Shown here: positions 8,505-18,064 of the stretch, piece after piece
Numbering within the stretch: the stretch's first letter is position 1
Layout of the letters: every line of letters begins with the position of its first letter
DNA from: Leisingera thetidis
GTDB taxonomy: Bacteria; Pseudomonadota; Alphaproteobacteria; Rhodobacterales; Rhodobacteraceae
Reading direction: 5' to 3'
NCBI RefSeq assembly: GCF_025857195.1
Contig: NZ_CP109787.1
Coordinates: forward strand, 1,739,501-1,803,500
Length of the DNA: 64,000 bases
The notes under the pieces: model-generated
What the model saw: the letters and a program-made list of their open reading frames with translations, nothing else
Told to the model about the DNA's origin: nothing
Database searches by the model: none
Program-made: the position numbers and the translations under genes

Positions 8505-9368
8505 TTAGCCGCGGGCCTCAAGAGCCGAGGCGATCAAATCCACGAAACCGGCCTCATCCCTGACGGCGGAAATCTGGTCGGCGGTGACGGTAACGCCCCA
8601 ATTGTCCGCCATCGCCTGATAGCGCGGCTGGCGGTGCGCCAGCGCCTGGGCATAGGTCCAGCGGATAAAGGCGTCGGGGTCCACATCCGCCTCAGCTATG
8701 CCGTTTTCCTTGAGGTACTCCTGCCAGACCCGGTTCAGGAACTCGGGCTGATAGGACATCGGCTTGGGCGCGCGGTCAAAGCGGCGCACCAGTTCGGCGG
8801 TGTGTTCGTCGCTGCCCTTGATCCAGACCATCAGCGTGTGCTTGCTGAGTTCGGTCAGGATCTGGTCGTTGGGATCGTTTGCATCCACCCATTCGCAGAT
8901 CGACCCGCCGGTGTCGCAGATGAAATTGGGATAGCCATACAGCTGCTGCGCCCGGCCTGCGAAATATTCCGTATCCAGCAGCGCGCGGATCTCGGCAATC
9001 CGGAACTGCTCCTGCCGGCGCCTGTATTCAGCAATCGGAAGCCCGCCCTTGGCGGTATCGCCAGGCTTGCCCAGGTAGGCAGAGACCGGCCGCAGGTTCT
9101 CAAAGGTGATGTTGGAGCCGATGAAGATCGAATCCGTCAGCAGCAGCTCGCGCAGGAACGGCACCTTCATCGCCTCCGCCTTGGCGTTGTCAGCGATGTA
9201 CTCACCCATGTAGCGGGTGCCGATGCGGTAATCGATCGAGTAGTGGAACCAGCTGCCCGCGCCGCGCAGGACGTTGCTGACATATGTTTTGCCAAGCCCG
9301 GACATGCCAAAGAACAGCACCCGTTTGCTGCGGGCGTCGCGCCAGTCCTGTGCGGAAGAGTAAAGCAT
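8505..9368 (-). CDS. P-loop ATPase/kinase-like protein, conserved unknown
   Basis: This 287-residue protein starts [28 protein letters not shown]: a short lead then a strand and a Walker A loop (GMSGLGKT, about residues 22-29). A hydrophobic strand ending in an acidic residue ([13 protein letters not shown], near 165-177) may act as Walker B. The layout resembles small P-loop kinases, but I see no known substrate motif. The start at ATG 9368 is preferred over an in-frame GTG at 9395. It lies 59 bp upstream of metA on the same strand, and co-transcription is possible. Cytoplasmic; function unknown. Confidence 0.7.
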   Translation of the reverse strand: MLYSSAQDWRDARSKRVLFFGMSGLGKTYVSNVLRGAGSWFHYSIDYRIGTRYMGEYIADNAKAEAMKVPFLRELLLTDSIFIGSNITFENLRPVSAYLGKPGDTAKGGLPIAEYRRRQEQFRIAEIRALLDTEYFAGRAQQLYGYPNFICDTGGSICEWVDANDPNDQILTELSKHTLMVWIKGSDEHTAELVRRFDRAPKPMSYQPEFLNRVWQEYLKENGIAEADVDPDAFIRWTYAQALAHRQPRYQAMADNWGVTVTADQISAVRDEAGFVDLIASALEARG

Positions 9369-9423
9369 GAGATCCCAAGTCCCTGAAGGTTTCACGCCTT
9401 GCTAATCACCTGCGCGGGCCTGG

Positions 9424-10338
9424 TCAATTCCGTGCGCGCTTGCGCCGCAATCCGTTCTTGCCGTTCAGGACCGCCAGTCCCGCCGCCAGCAGCGCAAAAC
9501 CGGCGTAGGCCTGCGGCCGCAAAGCCTCCCCCAGCACCAGCGCGCCCAGTCCGATGGCGACCGGCGGGATGATCAGCGTCACCAGCATCAGGTTGCCGCT
9601 GCCCGCCAGCCCCAGCACCCGGTAGTACAGCAGATAGGCCCCGGCGGTGGCGACCAGCGAGAAATAGGCGATGGAGATCCAGGTGCTTGCCTCCAGCGCC
9701 AGCGCGGGCGGACCGTCGATCACCAGCGCTGCCGGAGCCAGGCACAGGGTGGAGCCGGTCAGCATTCCCGCCGCCGCCACCTGCGGCGGCAGGCCGGACA
9801 GGTTCAGCCGCGCCCAGGCGCTGGCAAAGGCATAGGACACCGTGCCCGCCAGCACCGCCAGCTGCGCGGTGCTGCGGATGTCGAAAGCGGCAAATTGCTC
9901 CAGGCCGATGGCCGTGGCCACCCCCAGGAAGCCAATCCCCACTCCCAGCACCTTGCGCGCCGTCAGCCGCTCATCGGCAAAGACCAGGGCCGCCACGATC
10001 ACTCCGAAAATTGCCGTCGCCGCATTCAGGATCGAGGTGAGGCCGGTTTCGATATGCAGCTGTCCCCAGGCCATCAGCCCGAAGGGGATCACATTGTTCA
10101 ACAGCCCCATCACCAGGAAGGCGCCCCAGATCCGCGGGTCCTTGGGCACCGGCAGCCGCATCATCAGCACCACGGCCCACAAAAACAGCGCGGCCCAGCC
10201 GCAGCGGTGCAGCACCAGGGTGGCTACGGGGATTTCATCCAGGGCGATGCGGATCGACAGGAACGATCCGCCCCAGATCACGCCGAGCAGGATCAGCTCG
10301 GCCCAGGCGCGGGGCGATATGGTCTTTTGCGGGGTCAT
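9424..10338 (-). CDS. EamA/DMT-family transporter
   Basis: This 304-residue membrane protein has about ten hydrophobic helices in two repeated halves, typical of EamA drug/metabolite exporters. The first helix reads ELILLGVIWGGSFLSIRIAL, with the family's WGxxF pattern, and the second half repeats SYAFASAWARLNLSGLPP. Such proteins export amino acids, metabolites or drugs; the substrate is not predictable. The C-terminus is short and basic (NGLRRKRARN). It is read on the same strand as the porin gene upstream but separated from it by a strong terminator. Confidence 0.88.
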   Translation of the reverse strand: MTPQKTISPRAWAELILLGVIWGGSFLSIRIALDEIPVATLVLHRCGWAALFLWAVVLMMRLPVPKDPRIWGAFLVMGLLNNVIPFGLMAWGQLHIETGLTSILNAATAIFGVIVAALVFADERLTARKVLGVGIGFLGVATAIGLEQFAAFDIRSTAQLAVLAGTVSYAFASAWARLNLSGLPPQVAAAGMLTGSTLCLAPAALVIDGPPALALEASTWISIAYFSLVATAGAYLLYYRVLGLAGSGNLMLVTLIIPPVAIGLGALVLGEALRPQAYAGFALLAAGLAVLNGKNGLRRKRARN

Positions 10339-10387
10339 GGGGGGCAGGTAATGCCCAGGCCGGCGCCAAGCGACCCGTTTCTTGCGG

Positions 10388-10420
10388 CAAAAGAAAACCC
10401 CGCCCGGAAACGGGGCGGGG
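10388..10420 (-). terminator. Rho-independent terminator of the FadL-type gene
   Basis: On the - strand an 8-bp G+C stem (CCCCGCCC/GGGCGGGG, 7-nt loop, 10398-10420) is followed by TTTTCTTTT. It lies 40 bp downstream of the FadL-type stop. Confidence 0.9.
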
Positions 10421-10459
10421 CGGAAGCAGTTTCTGCACAGGCAGCTGCCTGCCGGAGGA

Positions 10460-11575
10460 TCAGAAGTTGTAGCCGACCTTCAGGCCAAAGCTGACGGCGT
10501 CATTGTCCTGGAAGTTGGTGACCGGGTTGCCGCCGGGAGAGGCGACCGCATCGCCCAGCTGGGTGTAGCGGATGCCGGCCGAGATCGTCATCCTGTCCTG
10601 CTTGTACTGCACGCCAAGGCGGATCGCCTCGTAGCCGTGCGTCGGCGCCAGCGGCGACACCAGATCATCCCCGTCAACATCAGCATAGATCAGCGCCAGC
10701 GAGCCGGACCATTGCTCGTTGAAGCGGCGGCCGACACCCAGCGTGTAGGTGAAGGAATCATCCAGGTCGATCAGGTCGCGGCCCAGAACCGTGGGAGCCA
10801 GGTCGGTCACACTGTGTTCGGCCCAGCGGATGCTGCCAAACAGCAGCGTGTCCTTGGCGACGCCGGTCTGGAAGTCCAGGTTCACCGATTGCGGCGTCTT
10901 GGTCTTGGTCGACGTCGTGGCGTTCGCGGCGGGGAAGCCGGCAAAGCTTTCGTTCAGGTTCAGATCATGTTCGATTTCCGAACTGTAGGTCAGCGCTGCA
11001 CGCAGGGCGATTTCGGGGATCTCGTAGGCGGCACCAGCCACCCAGCCAAAGGCGCCGTCCTTGTTGACCCGCACGTTGTAGGTGCCCCCGGGAATTGCGG
11101 CGTAGGCAGCGCCGGCCAGATTGATTTGGCCATCGATCTCCTGGTAGCGGAGACCGCCATGAACGCTGAAGCGTTCATTGAACTTGTAGCGCAGAAGGGC
11201 GGTGACAGCGTTCGAATCCGCCTGCGCGGTCGTGCCGCCAAGCAGCACGGACCCGCCCGCCGGATAGTCGACATCCACACCCCAGGGCTGATCGAAGATC
11301 AGGGCAAAGGACAGCTGCTCGCTGAGGTCCCGTTTGTAACCCGCGCCGAACATGCTGAAGCGGTCGCCGACATCTCCGGTGGCAGAGCCAAGCGGGTTCA
11401 GGACTGTCCGGTCGTTGCCCGACAGGTCCACGGATGTGGTCGCAAACGAGAATTCCGCGTAGGTGCCTTCCTCGAAGATGATGCCGATCGGCTGGCCGGT
11501 GCGGTCCAGGCCGCTCGCCATGGCTGAGCCGGATACCAGCGCCAAAGCCGCCGGCGTTGCAAGATAGCGTTTCAT
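10460..11575 (-). CDS. FadL/OmpP1/TodX-family outer membrane transporter
   Basis: This 371-residue protein has a signal peptide (MKRYLATPAALALVSGSAMA, cleavage before SGLDR) and then the FadL-type N-terminal segment (TGQPIGIIFEEGTYAEFSF). Alternating beta strands run to a C-terminal ...GLKVGYNF with the terminal Phe typical of outer membrane barrels. FadL porins take up long-chain fatty acids and other hydrophobic substrates. I chose ATG 11575 because GGAGGAAC precedes it; upstream in-frame codons give no signal peptide. It is monocistronic, with its own terminator. Confidence 0.9.
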   Translation of the reverse strand: MKRYLATPAALALVSGSAMASGLDRTGQPIGIIFEEGTYAEFSFATTSVDLSGNDRTVLNPLGSATGDVGDRFSMFGAGYKRDLSEQLSFALIFDQPWGVDVDYPAGGSVLLGGTTAQADSNAVTALLRYKFNERFSVHGGLRYQEIDGQINLAGAAYAAIPGGTYNVRVNKDGAFGWVAGAAYEIPEIALRAALTYSSEIEHDLNLNESFAGFPAANATTSTKTKTPQSVNLDFQTGVAKDTLLFGSIRWAEHSVTDLAPTVLGRDLIDLDDSFTYTLGVGRRFNEQWSGSLALIYADVDGDDLVSPLAPTHGYEAIRLGVQYKQDRMTISAGIRYTQLGDAVASPGGNPVTNFQDNDAVSFGLKVGYNF

Positions 11576-11678
11576 TGTTCCTCCCTGAATTGCGGCTGAT
11601 GAGTGCCGCTTTACGCGAACGTAATCGGCGGGATTTCCGCAAATCAACATTAACCGCGCGGAAACTAGCCGGATTCAA

Positions 11679-12563
11679 TCAATTCGGGGTGGAATGGACG
11701 GGCTTTCCTGCAACTATATTGAGATAATTCGCTATGCAGATGATGGCCGCACCGCTCAGCACCCAGGCATCCAGCGCCTCACCATAGATCACCATGCCTA
11801 GGATCGCGATGGCCGGCAGGCGGGCAAAATCGACCGGTACCACCACGCTGGCGGGGGCCAGCGACAGCGCGGTGGTCAGGCAGAAATGCGCAGTGAGGCC
11901 GGCAATGCCGATCAGCACCAGCCAGGGCAGGGTGGCGGCACCCGGCAGCGCCATGTCGCCGTCCCAGCCCGCCGCCAGCAGGCCCATCACCAACTGCATC
12001 GACGTGAGCCAGAACAGGATCGAGCCGGTTTTCTCGTGCCGGGTCAGGCGTTTGGTCAGGATCGCGGTGAGCGCAAAGAAGATCGCGCAGCTGGCCGCCG
12101 CCACCAGACCCGGATTCAGCGTGTCCGGACTGGGGCGGGCCACGATCAGAATGCCGGCAAAGCCCAGGCACACCGCCAGCATCCGCCGCCGGGTCAGGAT
12201 CTCGCCCAGCAGGAGCGGCGACAGGATTATGACCCACAAGGGCGAGGTGAATTCCAGCGCAAAGACCTGCGCCAGCGGCACCAGTGTCACCGCCAAGAAC
12301 CACAGGTTCTGGCCGGTGAAGTGGAACATGTTGCGCATCAGATGCACGCCCAGCCGGTCCCGCTGCACCTGGTGCCAGCGCCCGGTGGCGGTCAGCGCCA
12401 CCGCAACGATCAGCAGGCCCACCAGGCTGCGGTAGGTCATGATCTCGAAGGTGTCCAGCGTCAGCCCGGCCTCGCGGCCGGCAATGGCCATGGCGGAAAA
12501 GGAGATGATGGCGCCGACCATCCACAGGGCCGCCAGTCCCGTGCGCGCTTCACCATCTGCCAT
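11679..12563 (-). CDS. EamA/DMT-family transporter
   Basis: This 294-residue protein has about ten hydrophobic segments in two halves, including AALWMVGAIISFSAMAIAG, LWVIILSPLLLGE and VLSGAAIICIANYLNIVAG, a typical EamA exporter. It differs clearly from the DMT gene at 9.4-10.3 kb, so it is not a recent duplicate. The ATG at 12563 follows GGGGAG; the open frame begins further upstream but without a start signal. Substrate unknown. A 103-bp gap separates its stop from the FadL-type gene. Confidence 0.87.
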   Translation of the reverse strand: MADGEARTGLAALWMVGAIISFSAMAIAGREAGLTLDTFEIMTYRSLVGLLIVAVALTATGRWHQVQRDRLGVHLMRNMFHFTGQNLWFLAVTLVPLAQVFALEFTSPLWVIILSPLLLGEILTRRRMLAVCLGFAGILIVARPSPDTLNPGLVAAASCAIFFALTAILTKRLTRHEKTGSILFWLTSMQLVMGLLAAGWDGDMALPGAATLPWLVLIGIAGLTAHFCLTTALSLAPASVVVPVDFARLPAIAILGMVIYGEALDAWVLSGAAIICIANYLNIVAGKPVHSTPN

Positions 12564-12707
12564 GCCGGCGTCTCCCCGTTTGTTCCGGCAGGACCAGACA
12601 GGGATTCCGTGCCGGGGGTCAAGCACAAGATAGGCCCGGCTGCAGCAGGAGCGCAGCAGGGCCGGGCAGCAGGTTCCGCCGTGCCGCTGCCGCCGGAGAT
12701 GCGGAGA

Positions 12708-14213
12708 TCAGGCCGCGGCGCTGCGCTGTGCCGGAGCGTCCAGGGCGCGGCCCGCGTTGATGTAGGCGGTCGCTGTGGCCACCGGGTCGAAATCCAGCCG
12801 GTCCAGCAGGATCCGGATTTCGGCGGTCAGCGCTTCGGTGACCTCGGACTGGTTGCGGGTGGCGTTCTTCTTCTCAGGCAGCACCGGCGCGCCGCCGCAG
12901 CCCAGGGCGGCCAGCAGTTTGGCAGCGCCCTCCGGCTTGGTGGCCTCTTCCAGCCTGGCTTCGACAAAATTGACCCGGCCGGCGTATTTGATCTGGTAGT
13001 AGGCATAGCGCGCTTCCATTTCCAGCGCGTACCAGATGGCCCAGCCGATCTGCCCCATCTGGTGGAAGACGGACGGGTTCACGATCACGTTGCGGTAGCT
13101 CATGTCCAGGTACCATTGCCAGGGGATGGTGATGTTCTGGAAGTCATTGCGTCCGACGTAGCTGGCGCATTGCTTGGCCAGGTCGCGGCGCAGGACGATG
13201 ACAGCGGTGCGGCTGCAGATGCTGCTGTCCGCCAGCGCCTCGATCAGCCCGCATTTGCCCAGCGTGTGGTTGGACTCGGCATATGGCGCCTGGAGCGAGC
13301 CCAGCTTGTTGTGCCAGAAGTCCCGCATCACCCCGTCCATGCCCAGGGTATTGAACCTGCGCATATGGCGGATTTCCGGCATTGCCGTGCCGAAATCCTC
13401 GACGCCCAGGGGTTCGTGCACGGAGCGTATCTGCAGGTTGTCCCCCAGGAATTGCGCCAGCCAGGCTGTGCCGGTCCGCCCGGCGGACAGGGTAAAGATA
13501 AAGTCGTTTTTGCCGGCCGGCTCCGCCCTGGCCATGGCGGGCACTGTGCCAGGGCGGGTGTAGCCGAATTTGCGGATCTCGGCTGCGCATTGTTCTGCCA
13601 CGGTATCGGCCGCCCCCGGGTGCCGGGTGTACAGCGTGTCCGGATCGGCCCCGCTGCGCGGCCGGAAGGCGCCTTTGGCGCGCAGTCCGCAGAACCGCTC
13701 CCACAGCCCGTCAATGCCAAGCGCGGCGATATCGTCCTCCAGATGCTCGTAGCGCAGGTAGACGTCCATCGCATCCGGCCCCTCCAGCGGGGCGATGCGG
13801 CAGTTCTCGGTCAGCATTCCCTTGAATTCGCGCACGAATTTTCCGAACGGAATGCCGGCAACGTCGGCTTTCTCCCAGTAGTAGCGGGAGATGATGGCAT
13901 CATAGGGATCCCGCCAGATGGTGACCTTGGTGTAGCTGTCCCAGATATCCTGCGGGATGCTGGCTTTGGCCTGGGCCGCGGGGATGTGGTTAAAGAACAG
14001 CGCAGCTGTCTCAGTGCCGTCGGGCCAGGCCTGCTGCTCGTGATTCTGCGCTCCGGGATAGCCCAAGTCGGCACGGGTCTTTTCGTCGTCGGGGGAAATC
14101 GGGGTGATGACACTGGTTTCGTCGCAGAAACTGGACAGGGCGATTTCAAAAGATGTGCCGCCAACCTTCTTGGTCTTGATGAAGATAAGTTTCAGCGGGT
14201 GGCAAATGATCAT
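12708..14213 (-). CDS. Protein with two fused sulfotransferase-like domains
   Basis: This 501-residue protein contains two PAPS-type sulfotransferase cores. Domain 1 (about 1-225) has the 5'-phosphosulfate loop KTKKVGGTS (13-21) and the 3'-phosphate segment RDPYDAIISR (101-110). Domain 2 (about 236-501) has SAGRTGTAWLA (243-253) and RRDLAKQCASY (342-352). Each pair matches the P-loop-like and 3'-phosphate-binding motifs of sulfotransferases, which move sulfate from PAPS to an acceptor. No signal peptide is visible. I chose ATG 14213 (GGAG at 7 nt) over a TTG four codons upstream. Acceptor unknown; glycans, tyrosines or small molecules are possible. Confidence 0.72.
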   Translation of the reverse strand: MIICHPLKLIFIKTKKVGGTSFEIALSSFCDETSVITPISPDDEKTRADLGYPGAQNHEQQAWPDGTETAALFFNHIPAAQAKASIPQDIWDSYTKVTIWRDPYDAIISRYYWEKADVAGIPFGKFVREFKGMLTENCRIAPLEGPDAMDVYLRYEHLEDDIAALGIDGLWERFCGLRAKGAFRPRSGADPDTLYTRHPGAADTVAEQCAAEIRKFGYTRPGTVPAMARAEPAGKNDFIFTLSAGRTGTAWLAQFLGDNLQIRSVHEPLGVEDFGTAMPEIRHMRRFNTLGMDGVMRDFWHNKLGSLQAPYAESNHTLGKCGLIEALADSSICSRTAVIVLRRDLAKQCASYVGRNDFQNITIPWQWYLDMSYRNVIVNPSVFHQMGQIGWAIWYALEMEARYAYYQIKYAGRVNFVEARLEEATKPEGAAKLLAALGCGGAPVLPEKKNATRNQSEVTEALTAEIRILLDRLDFDPVATATAYINAGRALDAPAQRSAAA

Positions 14214-14294
14214 TGGATTCTCCAAACCGGCGGTGTTTGGGGAACTATTTCATTAACACCTGACGGATTGGTTAACCGGCCCGGACAAACAGAA

Positions 14295-14316
14295 CCCCCG
14301 GCCACTGGGCCGGGGG
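14295..14316 (-). terminator. Hairpin downstream of guaA
   Basis: A perfect 9-bp stem (CCCCCGGCC / GGCCGGGGG) with an ACTG loop lies 17 bp past the guaA stop; the - strand continues TTCTGTTTGT. Confidence 0.7.
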
Positions 14317-14332
14317 GCTTTAAAAAACGGGG

Positions 14333-15901
14333 TTATTCCCACTCGATGGTGCCCGGAGGCTTCGAGGTGATGTCATAGGTGCAGCGGTTGATGCCCTTGA
14401 CCTCGTTGATGATCCTGGTGGCGGTCTCACCCAGGAAGTCATGGCTGAACGGGTAGTAATCCGCCGTCATGCCGTCCACGGATGTCACCGCGCGCAGCGC
14501 GCAGGCGTAGTCATAGGTGCGGCCGTCGCCCATCACGCCGACGGTGCGGACCGGCAGGATGGCCACGAAGGCCTGCCAGATTTCGTCGTACAGGCCGTGG
14601 CGGCGGATCTGGTCGATATAGACCGCGTCCGCCTCGCGCAGGATTTCCAGCTTCTCGCGGGTGATCTCGCCGGGGCAGCGGATCGCCAGCCCCGGTCCGG
14701 GGAAGGGGTGGCGGCCGATGAACGACTGCGGCAGACCCAGTTCGCGGCCCAGGGCGCGGACTTCGTCCTTGAACAGCTCGCGCAGCGGCTCGACCAGTTT
14801 CAGGCCCATCTTTTCAGGCAGGCCGCCGACATTGTGATGCGACTTGATGGTGACCGAGGGGCCGCCGGAGAAAGAGACCGACTCGATCACATCCGGATAC
14901 AGGGTGCCCTGCGCCAGGAATTCGGCGCCGTCGATGGTGTCGGCGTGTTTCTGGAACACGTCGATGAACAGCTTGCCGATGATCTTGCGCTTGGTCTCCG
15001 GGTCGGAGACGCCATCCAGCTCGCCCAGGAACAGCTCGCTTTCGTCCGCGTGGATCAGCTGGATGTTGTAGTTGTCGCGGAACATCTTGACGACTTCTTC
15101 CGCCTCGTTCTTGCGCAGCAGCCCGTGGTCGACAAAGACGCAAGTGAGCTGGTCGCCGATCGCTTCGTGGATCAGGATCGCCGCAACCGAGGAATCGACG
15201 CCGCCGGACAGGCCGCAGATTACCTTCTTTTCGCCGACTTGCGCGCGGATCTTCTCGATCATCTGCTCGCGGTAGGCGCCCATGGTCCAGTCGCCCTTGA
15301 AACCCGCCAGACGCACGAAGTTCTCATAGAGCTTGGCGCCGTTCGGGGTGTGATGCACCTCGGGGTGGAACTGCACCGCATAGAAATTGTGGCTGACATC
15401 GGCGGTGATGGCAAAGGGCGCATTGGGGGAGGTGCCATAGACCTCGAACCCCGGCGCGATCTGGCTGACGTGGTCGCCGTGGGACATCCAGACCTGCTCG
15501 CGGTCGGCGTCATTGGCGAACCAGCCTTCCAGCAGCGGCGGGGTCTCCACGGTGGGGGTGACATAGGCGCGGCCGAATTCGGCGGTGCCGTGGCCGCTTT
15601 CCACCTTGCCGCCCAGCTGATGCATCATCACCTGCTGGCCATAGCAGATGCCGAGGATCGGCACGCCATAGTCGAAAATCTCCTGCGGCGCCCGCGGAGA
15701 TCCCTCGCGCGTCACGCTGTCCGGCCCGCCGGAGAAGATCACCGCCTTGGGCGCCAGTTGGCGCACAAAGTCCATGGTGACATTCTGATAGGGGTGGATT
15801 TCGCAATAGACGTTCAGCTCGCGCAGGCGGCGCGCAATCAGCTGCGTGACCTGGCTGCCAAAGTCGATGATGAGAAGGCGGTCATGGGATGTCTCTGTCA
15901 T
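14333..15901 (-). CDS. guaA: GMP synthase (glutamine-hydrolysing)
   Basis: This 522-residue protein has both GMP synthetase domains. The class I amidotransferase domain has Cys86 (LGICYGQQ) with His179 and Glu181 (FHPEVHH). The ATP-pyrophosphatase domain carries SGGVDSS (232-238), and the C-terminal dimerisation domain ends PPGTIEWE, the family's conserved ending. It converts XMP, glutamine and ATP to GMP in purine synthesis. It is a single gene, with a hairpin downstream and an upstream region shared divergently with mttB. Confidence 0.98.
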   Translation of the reverse strand: MTETSHDRLLIIDFGSQVTQLIARRLRELNVYCEIHPYQNVTMDFVRQLAPKAVIFSGGPDSVTREGSPRAPQEIFDYGVPILGICYGQQVMMHQLGGKVESGHGTAEFGRAYVTPTVETPPLLEGWFANDADREQVWMSHGDHVSQIAPGFEVYGTSPNAPFAITADVSHNFYAVQFHPEVHHTPNGAKLYENFVRLAGFKGDWTMGAYREQMIEKIRAQVGEKKVICGLSGGVDSSVAAILIHEAIGDQLTCVFVDHGLLRKNEAEEVVKMFRDNYNIQLIHADESELFLGELDGVSDPETKRKIIGKLFIDVFQKHADTIDGAEFLAQGTLYPDVIESVSFSGGPSVTIKSHHNVGGLPEKMGLKLVEPLRELFKDEVRALGRELGLPQSFIGRHPFPGPGLAIRCPGEITREKLEILREADAVYIDQIRRHGLYDEIWQAFVAILPVRTVGVMGDGRTYDYACALRAVTSVDGMTADYYPFSHDFLGETATRIINEVKGINRCTYDITSKPPGTIEWE

Positions 15902-16100
15902 GCACGCGCCATAGGGCAGGAAAGCGGTTTCTGCAAGGGGGTTTGGCCCCGCGGCGGCGCGCGGCCCGGTTTTTCACGGCGGGCCGGTGCGGAATGCGGA
16001 AAGGTATGCCAAAGTCCACCGCCGCGGTGCAAAATGCCCCGGCAATGTCGCTTTTCAACTTGAATGGCCGTAATCCTGCGGCGGCGGCGCACGCACTGGC

Positions 16101-16106
16101 TATAAT
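16101..16106 (+). promoter_or_regulatory. Possible -10 element upstream of mttB
   Basis: A perfect TATAAT lies 37 bp before the mttB start, with TG 2 nt upstream of it (near-extended -10). No matching -35 at 16-18 bp is evident. Identified by motif and position only. Confidence 0.4.
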
Positions 16107-16143
16107 ACCCTTCGCAATGAAATGCCTGTGGTGAGGATAAACC

Positions 16144-17688
16144 ATGACAGAAGCAGCACCGCGCCGTCGCGCCCGGGGTGGCGGAGGCGCCGCCCGCCGC
16201 GCAGAACGCACCAGCGTCAAGATCGAGACCGCCAAGTACATCGAGCGCAACATCCCGAACTTCGAGATCCTGAACGCGGAAGCGCTGGAGATCATCGAGC
16301 ATAACGCCGACACCATTCTGGAAGAGGTCGGCGTCAACTTCGTTGACAACCCGGCGGCGCTGGAGCGCTGGCGCGAAGCCGGTGCGGATGTGCAGGGCGA
16401 GCGCGTGCGCATCCCCCGCGGCCTGGCCCGCAAGCTGTGCGGAACCGCGCCCGCGGAATTCACCCAGCACGCCCGCAACCCCGAGAAATCGGTGGTCATC
16501 GGCGGCCGCAACCTGGTTCTGGCGCCGGTCTACGGCCCGCCCTTCGTGCGCGACCGCAACGGCGGCCGCCGCTATGCGACCATGGACGACTTCAACAAGT
16601 TCGTGAAGCTGGCCTATATGTCGAAGTGGCTGCACCACTCCGGCGGCACCGTCTGCGAGCCGACCGACATCCCGGTGAACAAGCGCCATCTGGACATGCT
16701 GATGGCCCACATGACCCTCAGCGACAAGCCGTTCATGGGCTCGGTCACCGAACCCAGCCGCGCCCAGGACTCGGTCGACATGGCCGGCATCCTGTTCGGC
16801 CAGGAGTTCGTGCAGAACAACACCGTGATGACCTCGCTGACCAACATCAACTCGCCGATGACCTTCGACGATGTGATGATGGGCTCGCTGGAAGTCTATG
16901 CCCAGAACATGCAGGCCTGTATCATCTCGCCGTTCATCGTCGGCGGCGCCATGGCGCCGGTGTCGGTTGCCGGCACCCTGACGCAGGTTCTGGCCGAGGT
17001 TCTGGCCGGCATCGCCTACAGCCAGCTGTGCCGCCCCGGCGCGCCCGCGATCTTCGGCGCCTTCGTGTCCTCGATCGACATGAACTCCGGCGCGCCGACC
17101 TTCGGCACCCCCGAGGCGTCGCTTGTCACCTATGGCGCAGGCCAGCTGGCCCGCCGCCTCGGTGTGCCGTTCCGCTCGGCCGGCTCGTTCTGCGGCTCCA
17201 AGCTGCCCGACGCGCAGGCCGCGTATGAAACCGCCAACTCGCTCAACATGGGCCTGCTGTCCGGCGTCAACTTCATGCTGCACTCCTGCGGCTGGCTCGA
17301 AGGCGGCCTGGTCGCCGACTTTGAGAAGTTCGTGATGGACGCCGACCAGCTGGGCGTGCTGCATGGCCTTGCCAAGGGCGTCTCCGTCGACGAGAACGGC
17401 CAGGCGATGGAAGCCATCCGCGAGGTCGGCCCCGGCGGCCACTACCTGGGCTGCGAGCATACCCAGGCCAACTTCAAATCGGCCTTCTGGAAGTCCGAGC
17501 TGCTGGACTACAAGCCGTTTGAACAATGGGAAGAGGAAGGCGCGCGCGACACCTACGCGCTGGCCTCCAACCGGGTCGAGAAGCTGCTGGCCACCTATGA
17601 GCAGCCCGCAATGGATCCGGCGGTCAAGCAGGCGCTTGAAGAGTACGTGGCCGAGAAGAAAGCCTCGATGCCCGACGCCTTCATGTAA
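16144..17688 (+). CDS. Trimethylamine methyltransferase (MttB)-superfamily protein, non-pyrrolysine
   Basis: This 514-residue protein is a full-length MttB-superfamily member with the TIM-barrel corrinoid-dependent methyltransferase fold. The N-terminal 25 residues are basic and Gly/Ala-rich. The frame has no in-frame TAG, so it lacks the pyrrolysine of archaeal MttB; such homologues demethylate glycine betaine, proline betaine, carnitine or other quaternary amines, usually with a corrinoid protein. The 'GAPTFGTPEASLVTYGAGQL' segment lies in the conserved core. GAGGA precedes the ATG. No corrinoid-protein or methyltransferase partner gene is adjacent, so the substrate and methyl acceptor are unknown. 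Confidence 0.88.
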   Translation: MTEAAPRRRARGGGGAARRAERTSVKIETAKYIERNIPNFEILNAEALEIIEHNADTILEEVGVNFVDNPAALERWREAGADVQGERVRIPRGLARKLCGTAPAEFTQHARNPEKSVVIGGRNLVLAPVYGPPFVRDRNGGRRYATMDDFNKFVKLAYMSKWLHHSGGTVCEPTDIPVNKRHLDMLMAHMTLSDKPFMGSVTEPSRAQDSVDMAGILFGQEFVQNNTVMTSLTNINSPMTFDDVMMGSLEVYAQNMQACIISPFIVGGAMAPVSVAGTLTQVLAEVLAGIAYSQLCRPGAPAIFGAFVSSIDMNSGAPTFGTPEASLVTYGAGQLARRLGVPFRSAGSFCGSKLPDAQAAYETANSLNMGLLSGVNFMLHSCGWLEGGLVADFEKFVMDADQLGVLHGLAKGVSVDENGQAMEAIREVGPGGHYLGCEHTQANFKSAFWKSELLDYKPFEQWEEEGARDTYALASNRVEKLLATYEQPAMDPAVKQALEEYVAEKKASMPDAFM

Positions 17689-17704
17689 GCGCGCCTGCGA
17701 CAGC

Positions 17705-18064
17705 TCAGGGGCAGGGGGCTGCGCTCTCTGCCGCATCGGAACGGCGGTCCGCATGGGCCGCCGTTCCTGCATCCCGCAGGTGCTCCGGCCTGTGCAGGTA
17801 ACCCGCTTCGCCAGCCAGCGCGATCAGCACATCCACATGGCGGATCAGCGAATACCCGGCTTCTCCCGCCAGACGCGCGGCGTTGAAGGCGCTTTCTATT
17901 TCCAGCAGCCGCATCACGGCGGCAGCGGGCTTGGGGACCGCCCCGTAGCCCAGTATCCGGCGCAAGTCGCGCTTGCGGCAATAGTTCTGTGCCCCAAGGC
18001 GGGCCGCCCGTGCCAGGATCCGCGGGCGCCGGAGCAAGGTAAGCCGGCTGAATACATCCTGCAT
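17705..18064 (-). CDS. DUF6477-like small protein
   Basis: This 119-residue protein is basic and helical at its N-terminus (MQDVFSRLTLLRRPRILARAARLG, then YCRKRDLRRILGYG) with a helical core (AVMRLLEIESAFNAARL and GYSLIRHVDVLIALAGEA). The pattern and its divergent partner, a DUF6456 gene, match the DUF6477 family of Rhodobacterales. ATG 18064 follows GGAGAGGA. The C-terminal 25 residues are Ala/Asp-rich and look disordered. It is convergent with mttB (16-bp gap) and divergent from the HTH/DUF6456 gene. Function unknown; the family assignment is from memory of its pattern. Confidence 0.65.
   Translation of the reverse strand: MQDVFSRLTLLRRPRILARAARLGAQNYCRKRDLRRILGYGAVPKPAAAVMRLLEIESAFNAARLAGEAGYSLIRHVDVLIALAGEAGYLHRPEHLRDAGTAAHADRRSDAAESAAPCP
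17738..17767. terminator. 10-bp inverted repeat inside the 3' end of the DUF6477-like gene
   Basis: GGAACGGCGG and CCGCCGTTCC pair perfectly around a 10-nt loop. It lies 50 bp past the mttB stop and within the convergent coding region, so it may terminate mttB transcription from inside the opposing gene. No T-tract follows. Confidence 0.35.
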
